Assembly (NCBI GenBank): GCA_964586175.1
Contig: CAZPGL010000001.1
Location: 1 to 64,000 of the forward strand
DNA from: CAZPGL01 sp964586175
Lineage (GTDB): Bacteria; Actinomycetota; Acidimicrobiia; Acidimicrobiales; MedAcidi-G1
Direction: 5' to 3'
DNA length: 64,000 nt
Notes under the pieces: generated by a model
What the model was told of the DNA's origin: nothing
What the model saw: only the letters and a program-made list of their open reading frames with translations
Databases searched by the model: none
Shown here: positions 1-7,848 of the stretch, piece after piece
Position numbering within the stretch: position 1 is the first letter of the stretch
Layout: the number at the start of each line of letters is the position of its first letter
Position numbers and translations under genes: made by a program

Positions 1-353
1 AGGAAGCGGCCGACGAACCGGTTGGCGCCACCGAGGTCGAAGCCCAGGCTGGGGAACACGTTCTGAGCCGAGACGACCATGCCGTTGCGCAGCCGGCGGC
101 TGCCGGCCCGTACGTTGGGCTCGTCACCGACCTGGACGAACAGGTTCGGATCCCAATGGTCGGCGGTCAGAATGCCCCGCTTGCGCTTGTACTTCATGGA
201 GCGGGAGAAGATCTCCACCCCGGCGGCCGCCAGGGCCGACGCGATGGTGTCGCCTTCGTGCCCCGTGTAGGGCTTGCCGTTCCACGTGAAGGCCAGAGAC
301 GTGGAGCGGTCGATGAGCTCCCCCTGGCGGCTGGGGAGTCGATGGCTGGTCAT
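1..353 (-). CDS. soxA: Sarcosine oxidase alpha subunit, N-terminal part (runs off the left edge)
   Basis: The first 117 codons are visible. They match the N-terminal ferredoxin-like domain of the large subunit of heterotetrameric sarcosine oxidase, which oxidatively demethylates sarcosine to glycine and passes the methyl carbon to tetrahydrofolate. Visible family marks are LAFTWNGKPYTGHEGDT followed by IASALAAAGVEIFSRSMKYKRKRG. No cysteines occur in this stretch, as in known SoxA, where the iron-sulfur ligands of the ancestral domain are lost. The ATG overlaps the soxD stop by four bases (ATGA), so translation is coupled. The FAD, folate-binding and C-terminal domains lie outside the window. 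Confidence 0.88.
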   Translation of the reverse strand, partial: MTSHRLPSRQGELIDRSTSLAFTWNGKPYTGHEGDTIASALAAAGVEIFSRSMKYKRKRGILTADHWDPNLFVQVGDEPNVRAGSRRLRNGMVVSAQNVFPSLGFDLGGANRFVGRF

Positions 354-598
354 GACGCCTCCGAATCACGGATCTCGTTGGTGGCGGTGTTCCGCTCGAT
401 GCTGAAGTACCGGCGGCAGCCGTTGCGGCAGTACCAGGTCTCCTTCACCCATCCGGCGGGGTTCTTACGCATGTACAGGTAGGTCCGCCACTCGGCGAGT
501 GACGCCGTGGCCGGATCGGGGCGAGACACGTTCTCACCACAGTTGCGCAGGTCCGAGGAGTTCCGCGGACCGCAGTTCGGACAAGGTACGACAATCAT
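350..598 (-). CDS. soxD: Sarcosine oxidase delta subunit
   Basis: This 82-residue protein is the small zinc-binding subunit of heterotetrameric sarcosine oxidase. The N-terminal CPNCG (C6, C9) and the later WYCRNGCRRYF (C57, C61) form the likely zinc site. In many homologues the third ligand is a histidine (H-x3-C); here it appears to be a cysteine, which is a conservative change. The start overlaps the soxB stop by one base (TGATG), and the stop overlaps soxA, so it is part of one transcript. Confidence 0.88.
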   Translation of the reverse strand: MIVVPCPNCGPRNSSDLRNCGENVSRPDPATASLAEWRTYLYMRKNPAGWVKETWYCRNGCRRYFSIERNTATNEIRDSEAS

Positions 599-1887
599 CA
601 GTGACCCACCGCCGCAGCGCCCTTTTCGCCGACGAGATCCCCGTCGGTGAATCGGTCAATCGAGAACGAGGCGATCAGGTCCGCATTGCGGCCGGTGGCG
701 ATCGTCTCGGCCATGGTTTCGCCGGCCACCGGGCCAGCCTTGAATCCGTAGGTGCCCCAGCCCACGTCGACGAGGTAGCCGTCGACCGGCGTGTAGCCCA
801 TCACGGGGGAGTAATCGGGGGTCATGTCGCACAGACCCGACCATTGGCGCAGCAGGCGCATCTTTGAGATGCCCGGCATGAGCTCGATGACGTGCCCGGC
901 AAGTTCCTCGGTGAACTCGAGGGTGCCGTTGACCCGGTAGGTGCCGACCGGGTCGACCGAGGCACCGAACACGAACTCGCCCCGATCGGTCTGGCTGACG
1001 TACACGTGCAGGGAGCCCGACACCACCACCGTGGGGAGGAAGGTCTTGCAGGGCTCGGTGACCGCGGCCTGCAGCGGGTGGGTGGTGATCGGCAGGGTGA
1101 CGCCGGCCATGTTGGACAGCAGCGACGCCCAGCCGGCGGTGCAGTTGACCACCACGGGGGCACTGATGTCGCCGCGGTTGGTGCGCACCCCGGTGACCCG
1201 GCCACCGGGGCCTTTGCCTTCGGGCCCGCTGCCGCCTTCACACAGGATGTCGAGGACCTCGGTCTCCTGGAGCAGATGCACGCCGCGGTAGTCGGCTGCC
1301 CTGGCGTAACCCCAGACGACGGCGTCATGGCGGACGATGCCGCCCGGCGGATGGTAGAGCGCACCGAGGATCGGGTAGCGGGTGTCGCTCGAGACGTCGA
1401 GGCTCGGTGCCTGGCGCTTGACCTCCTGCGGGTCGATGACGCTGGAATCGATACCCTGCAACTTGTTGACCTCGGCCCGCCAGTTCATGGTGCGAAGCGC
1501 CGAGTCGGTGTGGGCCAGGGTGAGGTGGCCCCGGCGGGAGAACATGACGTTCAGGTTCAGGTCGTCGGTCATCGACTTGTAGAGATCGAGGCCCCGGTCG
1601 TAGAACGCCACACCCTCAGGGGTGAGGTAGTTGGACCGGACGATGGCCGTGTTGCGGCCCGAACCGCCACCGCCGAGGTAACCCTTGTCGACGACGGCCA
1701 CGTTGGTGATGCCGTGGTTGGTCGCCAGGTAGTAGGCGGTGGCGAGGCCGTGCAGACCGCCGCCGATGATGACGACGTCGTAGCTCGACTTGGCCTCCGG
1801 CCGGCTCCACATGCGCGGCCAGTCCCCGTGGGAGAGCCCGTGCTTGAGCAGCTTGGCCGCTGAGTACTTGTAGGGATGTCTGGCCAT
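598..1887 (-). CDS. soxB: Sarcosine oxidase beta subunit
   Basis: This 429-residue flavoprotein carries the sarcosine-oxidising centre. The FAD-binding VIIGGGLHGLATAYYLA lies at about residues 39-55. RHDAVVWGYARAAD contains H187, which aligns with the histidine that covalently holds FMN in characterised SoxB. Length and domain order (DAO family) match the family. The gene is tightly packed between the Rieske oxygenase and soxD with single-base overlaps. The context fits a pathway in which a methylated amine is demethylated to sarcosine and then to glycine. Confidence 0.92.
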   Translation of the reverse strand: MARHPYKYSAAKLLKHGLSHGDWPRMWSRPEAKSSYDVVIIGGGLHGLATAYYLATNHGITNVAVVDKGYLGGGGSGRNTAIVRSNYLTPEGVAFYDRGLDLYKSMTDDLNLNVMFSRRGHLTLAHTDSALRTMNWRAEVNKLQGIDSSVIDPQEVKRQAPSLDVSSDTRYPILGALYHPPGGIVRHDAVVWGYARAADYRGVHLLQETEVLDILCEGGSGPEGKGPGGRVTGVRTNRGDISAPVVVNCTAGWASLLSNMAGVTLPITTHPLQAAVTEPCKTFLPTVVVSGSLHVYVSQTDRGEFVFGASVDPVGTYRVNGTLEFTEELAGHVIELMPGISKMRLLRQWSGLCDMTPDYSPVMGYTPVDGYLVDVGWGTYGFKAGPVAGETMAETIATGRNADLIASFSIDRFTDGDLVGEKGAAAVGH

Positions 1888-3182
1888 CAGGTGGTGCCTT
1901 TCCGGGTCGTCCCTTCCATGACCGGCCGTTCACCGGTCGTACGCCACGGCAGCGGGTTGATCCCGGTGCCGTAGAGCGGAAGATCGTCGGCTGGGTCGCC
2001 GTCGGGAATCCGGCGGATGCCGGTCATCAGGTCGGCGAGCATGTTGTGGAACCGGTGCAGGGGCTCCTCGAAGCGGGGGGAGAGGCGGCCGGGGGTGTAC
2101 GACCCCTTGGTCAGGCCCCGCTGGCCCCGTTCCACGATGTCGATGTCTTCGCCGTTGATGTCCAGCCAGAAGTCACGGGTCGTGGCGAAGTCCTCGTCGG
2201 TCACCGCATTACTGGTGGGGGGCAGCAGCCAGGTGCAGTGCTCGCGGGTGAGGCCCGGCCCGAGCGGTTCGAATCGCATCACGAAGACGTGGTTGGGGAG
2301 AACGCTCAGCAGGACGTTGGGGAACAGGGCGATGAAGCGCCCACTTGCCAGGTCGGTCTGGCCGAGGCTCTCGGCGGGCGGCATGACCGACCAGTCGCCC
2401 CGTTCGTCGGTTGACACGGGGGTGGTGGTCTGGCCGCAGTACATGCCCGACCCCTGGTAGCGGTAGTGATCCTGGACCCGGGAGACCTTGGCCAACTCGG
2501 GGTGGATCCAGCGCAGGTGGTAGTACTCCTGGAAATTCTCGGAGATGAGCTTCCAGTTGGCGGCGATGTCCACGGTGGTGCCGTGGCGGCTACGCCAGTC
2601 ATCGAGGCGGTAGCCGGCGAGCCGCTCGGTGAGGTCGCCGAACCATTCGGCGAGCGGAGGCGTCGTGTCGTCGAGGCAGGCGAACAGCAGGCACGCCCAC
2701 TGGTCGACCCGGACCGTATGGAGGCCGTACTCGGCGGGATCGAAGCCGTCCACTCCTGCTTCGGCGAACTGGGGGGTGGCGATCAGGGCGCCGTCGCGGT
2801 CGTAGCCCCAGCGGTGGTACGGGCAGTGGATGGTGCGGCCGATGCTGCAGTCGGCTTCGAGCAACTCGGTGCCCCGGTGCCGGCAGGAGTTGGCGAAACC
2901 TCGCAGCTCGCCGGCCGAGTTGCGGGTGATGAGGATCGAGCGGCCACCGACGTCGCGGACGAGCACCATGCCCGGAGGAGCCAGTTCGTCGGCGATGCCG
3001 ACGCAGACCCAGGCCGTGCCGAAGACCCGGTCCTGTTCGACGGCGTGGAACTCGTCGTCCACGTAGGCCTCGGCGGGAAGGGCGTGGGCCTCGTGAACCG
3101 GCCGGCGGGTGCCGATCCAAGCGTCTTCCGACGTCCACGAGGGCGCGGCCGACACCGAGAGGGTGGGGTGCTGCTGCATCAC
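1887..3182 (-). CDS. Rieske non-haem iron oxygenase, alpha subunit (GbcA-like)
   Basis: This 431-residue protein has a Rieske [2Fe-2S] site, C100-x-H102 and C120-x2-H123 (SCRHRG and CPYHRW). It also has the mononuclear iron motif ENFQEYYHLRWIHPEL with H222 and H227, plus the bridging acid expected further on. Overall it resembles oxygenases that demethylate quaternary or tertiary amines such as glycine betaine. Co-transcription with sarcosine oxidase supports an N-demethylation role (inference); no reductase partner is encoded here. The GTG start at 3182 is supported by a TAACCT -10 box 7 nt upstream; an ATG three bases inside is the alternative. Confidence 0.85.
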   Translation of the reverse strand: MMQQHPTLSVSAAPSWTSEDAWIGTRRPVHEAHALPAEAYVDDEFHAVEQDRVFGTAWVCVGIADELAPPGMVLVRDVGGRSILITRNSAGELRGFANSCRHRGTELLEADCSIGRTIHCPYHRWGYDRDGALIATPQFAEAGVDGFDPAEYGLHTVRVDQWACLLFACLDDTTPPLAEWFGDLTERLAGYRLDDWRSRHGTTVDIAANWKLISENFQEYYHLRWIHPELAKVSRVQDHYRYQGSGMYCGQTTTPVSTDERGDWSVMPPAESLGQTDLASGRFIALFPNVLLSVLPNHVFVMRFEPLGPGLTREHCTWLLPPTSNAVTDEDFATTRDFWLDINGEDIDIVERGQRGLTKGSYTPGRLSPRFEEPLHRFHNMLADLMTGIRRIPDGDPADDLPLYGTGINPLPWRTTGERPVMEGTTRKGTT

Positions 3183-3189
3183 GGCGCGC

Positions 3190-3195
3190 AGGTTA
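3190..3195 (-). promoter_or_regulatory. Leaderless -10 box for the Rieske-sox operon
   Basis: TAACCT sits 7 nt before the GTG start of the oxygenase gene and matches the TANNNT pattern found before many genes in the window. It lies about 30 bp from the divergent box of the LysR gene, so a single regulator site could control both. Confidence 0.5.
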
Positions 3196-3225
3196 GAGGA
3201 ATTTTCACTCGGCGTAAAGGAGTAC

Positions 3226-3231
3226 TACTCT
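3226..3231 (+). promoter_or_regulatory. Probable -10 box for the LysR gene
   Basis: TACTCT lies 9 nt before the ATG at 3241. This favours that start over the longer frame, which would run into the divergent oxygenase gene, and over the internal ATG at 3280. Confidence 0.4.
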
Positions 3232-3240
3232 CATGGAGGT

Positions 3241-4167
3241 ATGCAATCTTCTTATGGCCGACAACCGTTGGGCGGCGGCATGCCGTCGTTGACGGGCCTC
3301 GTCACCTTCGCGACCGTGGCCCGGCATGACAGCTTCTCCAGTGCCGCCGAAGAGCTGGGCGTCAGCCAGCCCGCGGTCAGCCACGCCATCAGGCTCCTCG
3401 AACGGTGGTTCGGTTGCCAGCTCTTCGAGCGGGACCACCGGGGCATCCGGCTCACCAAGGCCGGCGAGATCCTGGCCGCAGGGGTCAGCGGCGGCCTCGC
3501 CCAACTCCACCAGGCGGTGCGGAACGTCCAGGTCCTCCACCAGGCGATGGGGGAGGTGGTCACCATCTCGGTCTCGACGGCCACGGCCACCAACTGGCTG
3601 ATCCCCCGGCTGGCCCGCTTCAAGACCAGTCATCCCGAGATCGACGTGCGCTGTGTGACCACCGACTCCGACCACCACTTCGATTCCAGCACCGTCGACC
3701 TGTTCGTCCCCGTCGGCCGGGCCAGGTGGCCGGGATGCCGGCGATGGCCCCTGCTGACCGAGACCGTCTACCCGGTGTGCCGTCCCGATTACGCGGCATC
3801 CCTGGGACCCATGCCGTGGACGGTCGAACAGCTCAACGAGGTCACGACCCTCCAGTTGGCCGAGCGCCACCGGTCTCGGATGCGTTGGGACGAATGGTAT
3901 GCCGCCCTTGACCTGCCGGTGGCGACCGGACCCAGCGAGCAGATCACCAACGACTACACGGTCCTGCTTCAGGCTGCATTGGAGGGCCAGGGGGTTGCCC
4001 TCGGTTGGCACCACCTGGTGGCCGACCTGGTCGAACGCGGCCTACTCGTGCGGCCGGTCGTGGAGTCGGTCACGACGGACGAGCCGCTGTGGATCCTCGC
4101 CCCGCCGGGTCGCCAGATCACCTCGGCCGCCGAGGCGCTCCGAGACTGGTTGATCGCCGCCTCCTGA
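3241..4167 (+). CDS. LysR-family transcriptional regulator
   Basis: This 308-residue regulator has an N-terminal winged helix-turn-helix (LVTFATVARHDSFSSAAEEL then VSQPAVSHAIRLLE) and a C-terminal ligand-binding domain, with GcvA/AmpR-like character. It is divergent from the Rieske-sarcosine oxidase operon with a 58-bp intergenic gap, the usual arrangement for a LysR activator and its target. The effector would therefore be a methylated amine or its breakdown product (inference). The start is uncertain: ATG 3241 is chosen from the TACTCT box; ATG 3280 is also possible. Confidence 0.85.
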   Translation: MQSSYGRQPLGGGMPSLTGLVTFATVARHDSFSSAAEELGVSQPAVSHAIRLLERWFGCQLFERDHRGIRLTKAGEILAAGVSGGLAQLHQAVRNVQVLHQAMGEVVTISVSTATATNWLIPRLARFKTSHPEIDVRCVTTDSDHHFDSSTVDLFVPVGRARWPGCRRWPLLTETVYPVCRPDYAASLGPMPWTVEQLNEVTTLQLAERHRSRMRWDEWYAALDLPVATGPSEQITNDYTVLLQAALEGQGVALGWHHLVADLVERGLLVRPVVESVTTDEPLWILAPPGRQITSAAEALRDWLIAAS

Positions 4168-4185
4168 CGGGCCAGCCACGCGCCC

Positions 4186-4191
4186 TATGGT
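4186..4191 (+). promoter_or_regulatory. Leaderless -10 box for upp
   Basis: TATGGT ends 7 nt before ATG 4199. An in-frame ATG at 4187 lies inside the hexamer, so the downstream ATG is the better start. Confidence 0.5.
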
Positions 4192-4198
4192 GGCGGAC

Positions 4199-4822
4199 AT
4201 GGCCCGACTCCAGGTCGTCGATCATCCGGTGCTGCTCGACACCCTGACCGGGATGCGGCGCACCGACACTCCCACACCGGAATTCCGGCGTCTGATGCGG
4301 CGCGCCGGCCTATTGCTCACCGCGGCGGCGACCGCCGATCTGGTCCTGCGGCCCGCGGCGGTGGTCACCCCGATGGGGGAGACCACCGCCCCCGAGCTGG
4401 CCTCGGTTCCGGTGCTGGTGTCGGTGCTGCGGGCCGGCAACGGCCTCCTCGACGGGGCCAGGGACCTGCTGCCGGACTCGCCGGTCGGCCACCTCGGCCT
4501 GTACCGGAACGAGGACACGCTCGAGGCCGTCACCTATTCGTCCTCGTTACCCGACCTGACCGGCCGTCTCGCCATCGTTCTCGACCCGATGCTGGCCACC
4601 GGAGGCACCGCGTCGGCGGCCGTCGACCTCGTGGTCACGGGAGGCCCGGCGGCCATCCGGTTGGTGTCGCTGGTGGCTGCCCCGGAGGGCGTCGAACGGT
4701 TCGGAGCGGCCCACCCGGAGGTCGAGGTCTGGACCGCGTCGGTCGACAGCCATCTCGACGACTCCGGGTACATCGTTCCCGGTCTCGGCGACGCCGGCGA
4801 CCGCCTCTATGGAACGTCATGA
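4199..4822 (+). CDS. upp: Uracil phosphoribosyltransferase
   Basis: This 207-residue enzyme converts uracil and PRPP to UMP (pyrimidine salvage). The PRPP-binding loop is VLDPMLATGGTASAA, preceded by the SVLRAGNGLLDG segment typical of UPRTase; the uracil-binding GYIVPGLGDAGDRLYGT is at the C-terminus. Length is standard. The start is placed at ATG 4199 because of the TATGGT box. The stop overlaps the start of the next gene (ATGA), an unusual partner for a salvage enzyme. Confidence 0.92.
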   Translation: MARLQVVDHPVLLDTLTGMRRTDTPTPEFRRLMRRAGLLLTAAATADLVLRPAAVVTPMGETTAPELASVPVLVSVLRAGNGLLDGARDLLPDSPVGHLGLYRNEDTLEAVTYSSSLPDLTGRLAIVLDPMLATGGTASAAVDLVVTGGPAAIRLVSLVAAPEGVERFGAAHPEVEVWTASVDSHLDDSGYIVPGLGDAGDRLYGTS

Positions 4823-5643
4823 CCGCCGACGGCCCGCTGGCCGCCGAGCGGGCGGCCACGGTCGACGAGATCGCCGGCTTCCGCAGCCTCGGTCACACGG
4901 TCGTGCGGGCACTGTGCTCACCGGAGGAACTCGAATCGTTCGTCGCCCCCATCGTCACTGCGGCCGACCGGCTGGCCTGGAACCGGGACATCCCCCTCGA
5001 CCGGCAGCGGACCTACGACCGGGCCTTCCACCAGGCGATCGGCCTCTGGGTCCACGACGACACGGTGCGCCGGTTCGTCACCGCTGAGAGGATGGCCCGG
5101 GTGGCTGCCGAGCTCCTCGGGACGGATGGTGTCCGGCTCTACCACGACCAGGCGCTCATCAAGCGGGCTGGCGGCGGGCCGACCCCGTGGCATCAGGACG
5201 CCTACTACTGGCCGGTCGACGGCGATCAGACCATCACGATGTGGATGCCGCTGTTCGACGCGGGGCCCGATGCCGGCACCATGCGCTTCGCCGACGGGTC
5301 GCACCACCTCGGCGACCGGCGAGGGCCGGCGATCTCCGACGACTCCGATGAACATTTCCGGCAGGTGATCGAGGCCGAAGGACTCCACGTCAGCCCACCC
5401 GACCACCTGGCGGCCGGCGATGCGTCGTTCCATGCCGGCTGGACGCTCCACTCTGCTGGGCCGAACACCACCGATGCCGACCGGCCGGCGATGACGGTGA
5501 TCTACGTCGCCGACGGTGCGGTGATCCGAAAGCCGCAGCGCGACGAGCAGCGCCTGGACCTGGCGCTGTACCTGCCCGGGGCCCGACCCGGCCAACTCGT
5601 GGCCACTGACCAGAACCCGCTGCTGTGGTCGGCTGACAACTGA
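4819..5643 (+). CDS. Phytanoyl-CoA dioxygenase (PhyH) family protein
   Basis: This 274-residue protein belongs to the Fe(II)/2-oxoglutarate oxygenases of the PhyH family. The facial-triad residues are visible as WHQDAYYWPVD (H-x-D) and FHAGWTLHSAGPN (distal H), with a following Arg in DRPAMTVIY for 2-oxoglutarate. Family members hydroxylate lipids, ectoine or natural products; the substrate here cannot be named. It is translationally coupled to upp by a 4-base overlap. Confidence 0.85.
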   Translation: MTADGPLAAERAATVDEIAGFRSLGHTVVRALCSPEELESFVAPIVTAADRLAWNRDIPLDRQRTYDRAFHQAIGLWVHDDTVRRFVTAERMARVAAELLGTDGVRLYHDQALIKRAGGGPTPWHQDAYYWPVDGDQTITMWMPLFDAGPDAGTMRFADGSHHLGDRRGPAISDDSDEHFRQVIEAEGLHVSPPDHLAAGDASFHAGWTLHSAGPNTTDADRPAMTVIYVADGAVIRKPQRDEQRLDLALYLPGARPGQLVATDQNPLLWSADN

Positions 5644-5657
5644 GGATGTACGGCCCC

Positions 5658-5663
5658 TAGGCT
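5658..5663 (+). promoter_or_regulatory. Leaderless -10 box for the acyltransferase gene
   Basis: TAGGCT lies 8 nt before the GTG at 5672, supporting that start and a separate transcript from the gene upstream. Confidence 0.5.
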
Positions 5664-5671
5664 CGCCCGAC

Positions 5672-6316
5672 GTGAACCCGGACGAACGATCGGTCCTGCG
5701 GGCCCAGAAGGCCATCGCTGCGGTGCTGCGTCCATTCGCCCGTGTGGATGTCGGCCCCCGCCCCGACGTCCCGCCGGGACCAGTGATCCTCGCCGCCAAC
5801 CATCGCAGCATGGCCGACCTGCTGCTGGCGTCCGGCACGTTCGCCCGGTGGGAATGGCCGATCCGCCCACTCGTCGCCGCGTCCTACTTCGACCGGCCGG
5901 GCCTCGGGACGATCCTCCGGCGGCTGCGGTGCATTCCGGTCACCGGCACCGACGCACTGGCCCTGGCCGCCGATGCCCTCGCCGCCGGCTGGTCCGTCGC
6001 CATCATGCCGGAGGGTCGGATCGTGCGGGCTGAGGAGTGGGCCGAGACCGGGGTCGGGAGGCCCCATCCCGGGGTCGGACGGCTGGCCATCGACACCGGC
6101 CTGCCCGTCGTCGCCAACGGAGCCGTGGGTACCGAGGACTTCTGGCCCCGGGAGCGTTCGCTGCCCCGGCTTCGACCGTGGAGCCGGCCCCATCTGGTGC
6201 TGCGCTCGGAGGTGCTGGGCGTCATCAACGAGCCGCACTCCCGTGACGCCATGGAGACCATCTGGGACGGCGTGCGCCGCTGCGTCGAACGGGCCGGAGC
6301 CGAACGGCAGGCCTGA
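5672..6316 (+). CDS. Lysophospholipid/1-acylglycerol-3-phosphate acyltransferase family protein
   Basis: This 214-residue PlsC-type acyltransferase has the catalytic motif NHRSMAD (NH-x4-D) near residue 45 and the acceptor-binding motif MPEGRI. It probably acylates lysophosphatidate or a related glycerolipid at the membrane. It is slightly short, like many actinobacterial members without a long N-terminal anchor. It faces the ABC ATPase gene, with the stop codons only 7 bp apart. The GTG start is chosen from the TAGGCT box. Confidence 0.83.
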   Translation: MNPDERSVLRAQKAIAAVLRPFARVDVGPRPDVPPGPVILAANHRSMADLLLASGTFARWEWPIRPLVAASYFDRPGLGTILRRLRCIPVTGTDALALAADALAAGWSVAIMPEGRIVRAEEWAETGVGRPHPGVGRLAIDTGLPVVANGAVGTEDFWPRERSLPRLRPWSRPHLVLRSEVLGVINEPHSRDAMETIWDGVRRCVERAGAERQA

Positions 6317-6323
6317 CCGCTGA

Positions 6324-7118
6324 TCAGCCGTGGCTTCCGTGGCCGTGGTCGTCGATCAGGAGCAGCTCGTGGCGATGGTCGTGCTCGCCGTGGTCACCCA
6401 GGAGCCGCTCACCGTAGGCGGCCCGCAGGACATCGGGACAGAGGACGGCATCGGGCGGTCCCTGGGCGACCAGCCGACCGGCCAGGACGACCACCCGGTC
6501 GGCGTGGCGAGCCTCGTCCAGGTTGTGGGTCGAGACGACGATCACCCGGCCGGCCGAGCGCTCCTCGTCCATGACGCCGAGGATCACCTCCTGGCTGGCC
6601 AGGTCCAGCCCGGTCACCGGCTCGTCGAGCAACAGGGTCTCGGCGTCACGGGCCACCGCCTGGGCGATCGAGGCCCGTTGCTGATGGCCGCCCGAGAGAC
6701 CGGAGAACTGATGCCGGGCCAGGTCGGTGACCTCGAGGCGTTCCATCGCGGCGTCGACGGCCCGATGGTCGGCATCGGTGAAACGGCGGGGACGCCCCGC
6801 TGTGAACCGGGCCATGGCCACGACCTCCCGCACGGTGAGGGGCAGCCAGCCCCGGCCATGGTTCTGGGTAACCATGGCGACCGAGGAGGCTGCGGTCACT
6901 CGGCCCGACGTGGGGGAGCGCAGACCGGCGACCACCTCGAGGAGGGTGGTCTTGCCCGAGCCGTTGGGGCCGACCAGGGCCGTGATGCTTCCGGGATCGA
7001 AGTCCAGCGTGACGTCGGTCAGCGCCGGCCGTCCGCCCCGCAGGACCGACACGCCGCTCAGCGCCGGAGCCGTGCTCTCAGGGCTGGGGGATTGTCCGGT
7101 GGGCGGGAGGGCGACCAT
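6324..7118 (-). CDS. Metal ABC transporter ATP-binding protein with His-rich tail
   Basis: This 264-residue ATPase has Walker A GPNGSGKT (residues 50-57), signature LSGGHQQR and Walker B ETLLLDEP, followed by the switch His in STHNLDEA. The last 25 residues are His-rich (DHGEHDHRHELLL then DDHGHGSHG), as in zinc or manganese transporters. A Zur-like palindrome lies 3 bp before the ATG. No permease or substrate-binding protein is encoded next to it, so its partners must be elsewhere. An upstream in-frame ATG at 7130 lies inside the palindrome and is less likely. Confidence 0.85.
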   Translation of the reverse strand: MVALPPTGQSPSPESTAPALSGVSVLRGGRPALTDVTLDFDPGSITALVGPNGSGKTTLLEVVAGLRSPTSGRVTAASSVAMVTQNHGRGWLPLTVREVVAMARFTAGRPRRFTDADHRAVDAAMERLEVTDLARHQFSGLSGGHQQRASIAQAVARDAETLLLDEPVTGLDLASQEVILGVMDEERSAGRVIVVSTHNLDEARHADRVVVLAGRLVAQGPPDAVLCPDVLRAAYGERLLGDHGEHDHRHELLLIDDHGHGSHG

Positions 7119-7121
7119 AGT

Positions 7122-7134
7122 GAGAATCATTCTC
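7122..7134. promoter_or_regulatory. Zur/Fur-family operator-like palindrome
   Basis: GAGAATCATTCTC is a perfect 6-1-6 inverted repeat. It sits immediately upstream of the His-rich ABC ATPase start and resembles the core of Fur-superfamily (Zur) boxes. Zinc-dependent repression is the simplest reading (inference). Confidence 0.6.
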
Positions 7135-7177
7135 GCTGTCCTGGGCGAGGAGGGCAACCCGTATCGCCCCCACGCGG

Positions 7178-7192
7178 ATATACGGTGTATAT
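7178..7192. promoter_or_regulatory. TetR-type operator overlapping the -10 box of the tetR gene
   Basis: ATATACGGTGTATAT is a perfect 6-3-6 inverted repeat. Its right half overlaps TATATT (7188-7193), a -10 hexamer 7 nt before the tetR ATG at 7201. This is the classic layout for TetR autorepression. Confidence 0.65.
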
Positions 7193-7200
7193 TGCAGCGT

Positions 7201-7848
7201 ATGGCCCGCATGACCACCGGCCTCCTCCCCGAGGAGGTCGTGACCGCTGCAATGGAACGCATCCACGAGCACGGCTACGACGGCTTCAGCATGCGCTCCC
7301 TTGCCGCCGACCTCGGCGTGAACCCCATGACCATCTACCTGCGCTTCGACAACCGGGAAGCGCTGCTCGACGCGGTGGCCGCCCACGCCGTTTCGGCCAT
7401 GGAGGTCCCCGACCTCGAACCCGGCAACTGGGAGGACCAGGTCGTCGAGTGGGCGAGGGCCGTCCGGACCCATCTCCTCGGGTTCCGATCCCTGCTCCCC
7501 GTGCTCCGTGACTCGGCCCACCTCGGCACGGCCATGGCCCAGCTCACCGAACAACTCCTCGAGTTACTGCTGGACGCCGGCTTCGACGACACAGCGGCCG
7601 CGGCCGCCTCCCGGGCTCTGTTCTGGCACGCGGTCGGATTCGCCCTCGCCCACGACGCCCTCGAACAGGCGGCCTCAGTCGGCCGACGGACCGCCAGGCT
7701 CTCGGACGCCACCCCCAACCTCCAAAGGCTCGCCGTCCACCTTGGCCCGTTCGAGGCCGACGAGCTCTTCGACCACACCACCCGGCTCCTGGCCCACGGC
7801 CTCCGCAACACCCACCGAGCGATCACGTCAACGAGGAACCTTCCATGA
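7201..7848 (+). CDS. TetR-family transcriptional regulator
   Basis: This 215-residue protein has an N-terminal TetR helix-turn-helix (EVVTAAMERIHEHGYDGFSM then SLAADLGVNPMTIYLRFDNR) followed by a helical ligand-binding domain. The ATG at 7201 is chosen because a TATATT box and a perfect palindrome precede it. The stop overlaps the start of the tauD-like gene by four bases, so regulator and dioxygenase form one operon, presumably autorepressed and induced by the dioxygenase substrate (inference). Confidence 0.88.
   Translation: MARMTTGLLPEEVVTAAMERIHEHGYDGFSMRSLAADLGVNPMTIYLRFDNREALLDAVAAHAVSAMEVPDLEPGNWEDQVVEWARAVRTHLLGFRSLLPVLRDSAHLGTAMAQLTEQLLELLLDAGFDDTAAAAASRALFWHAVGFALAHDALEQAASVGRRTARLSDATPNLQRLAVHLGPFEADELFDHTTRLLAHGLRNTHRAITSTRNLP

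Noticed and set aside
7119..7262. Longer start for the ABC ATPase gene
   Set aside because: It would run across both operators and into the divergent tetR gene, and the added residues have no similarity to ATPases.
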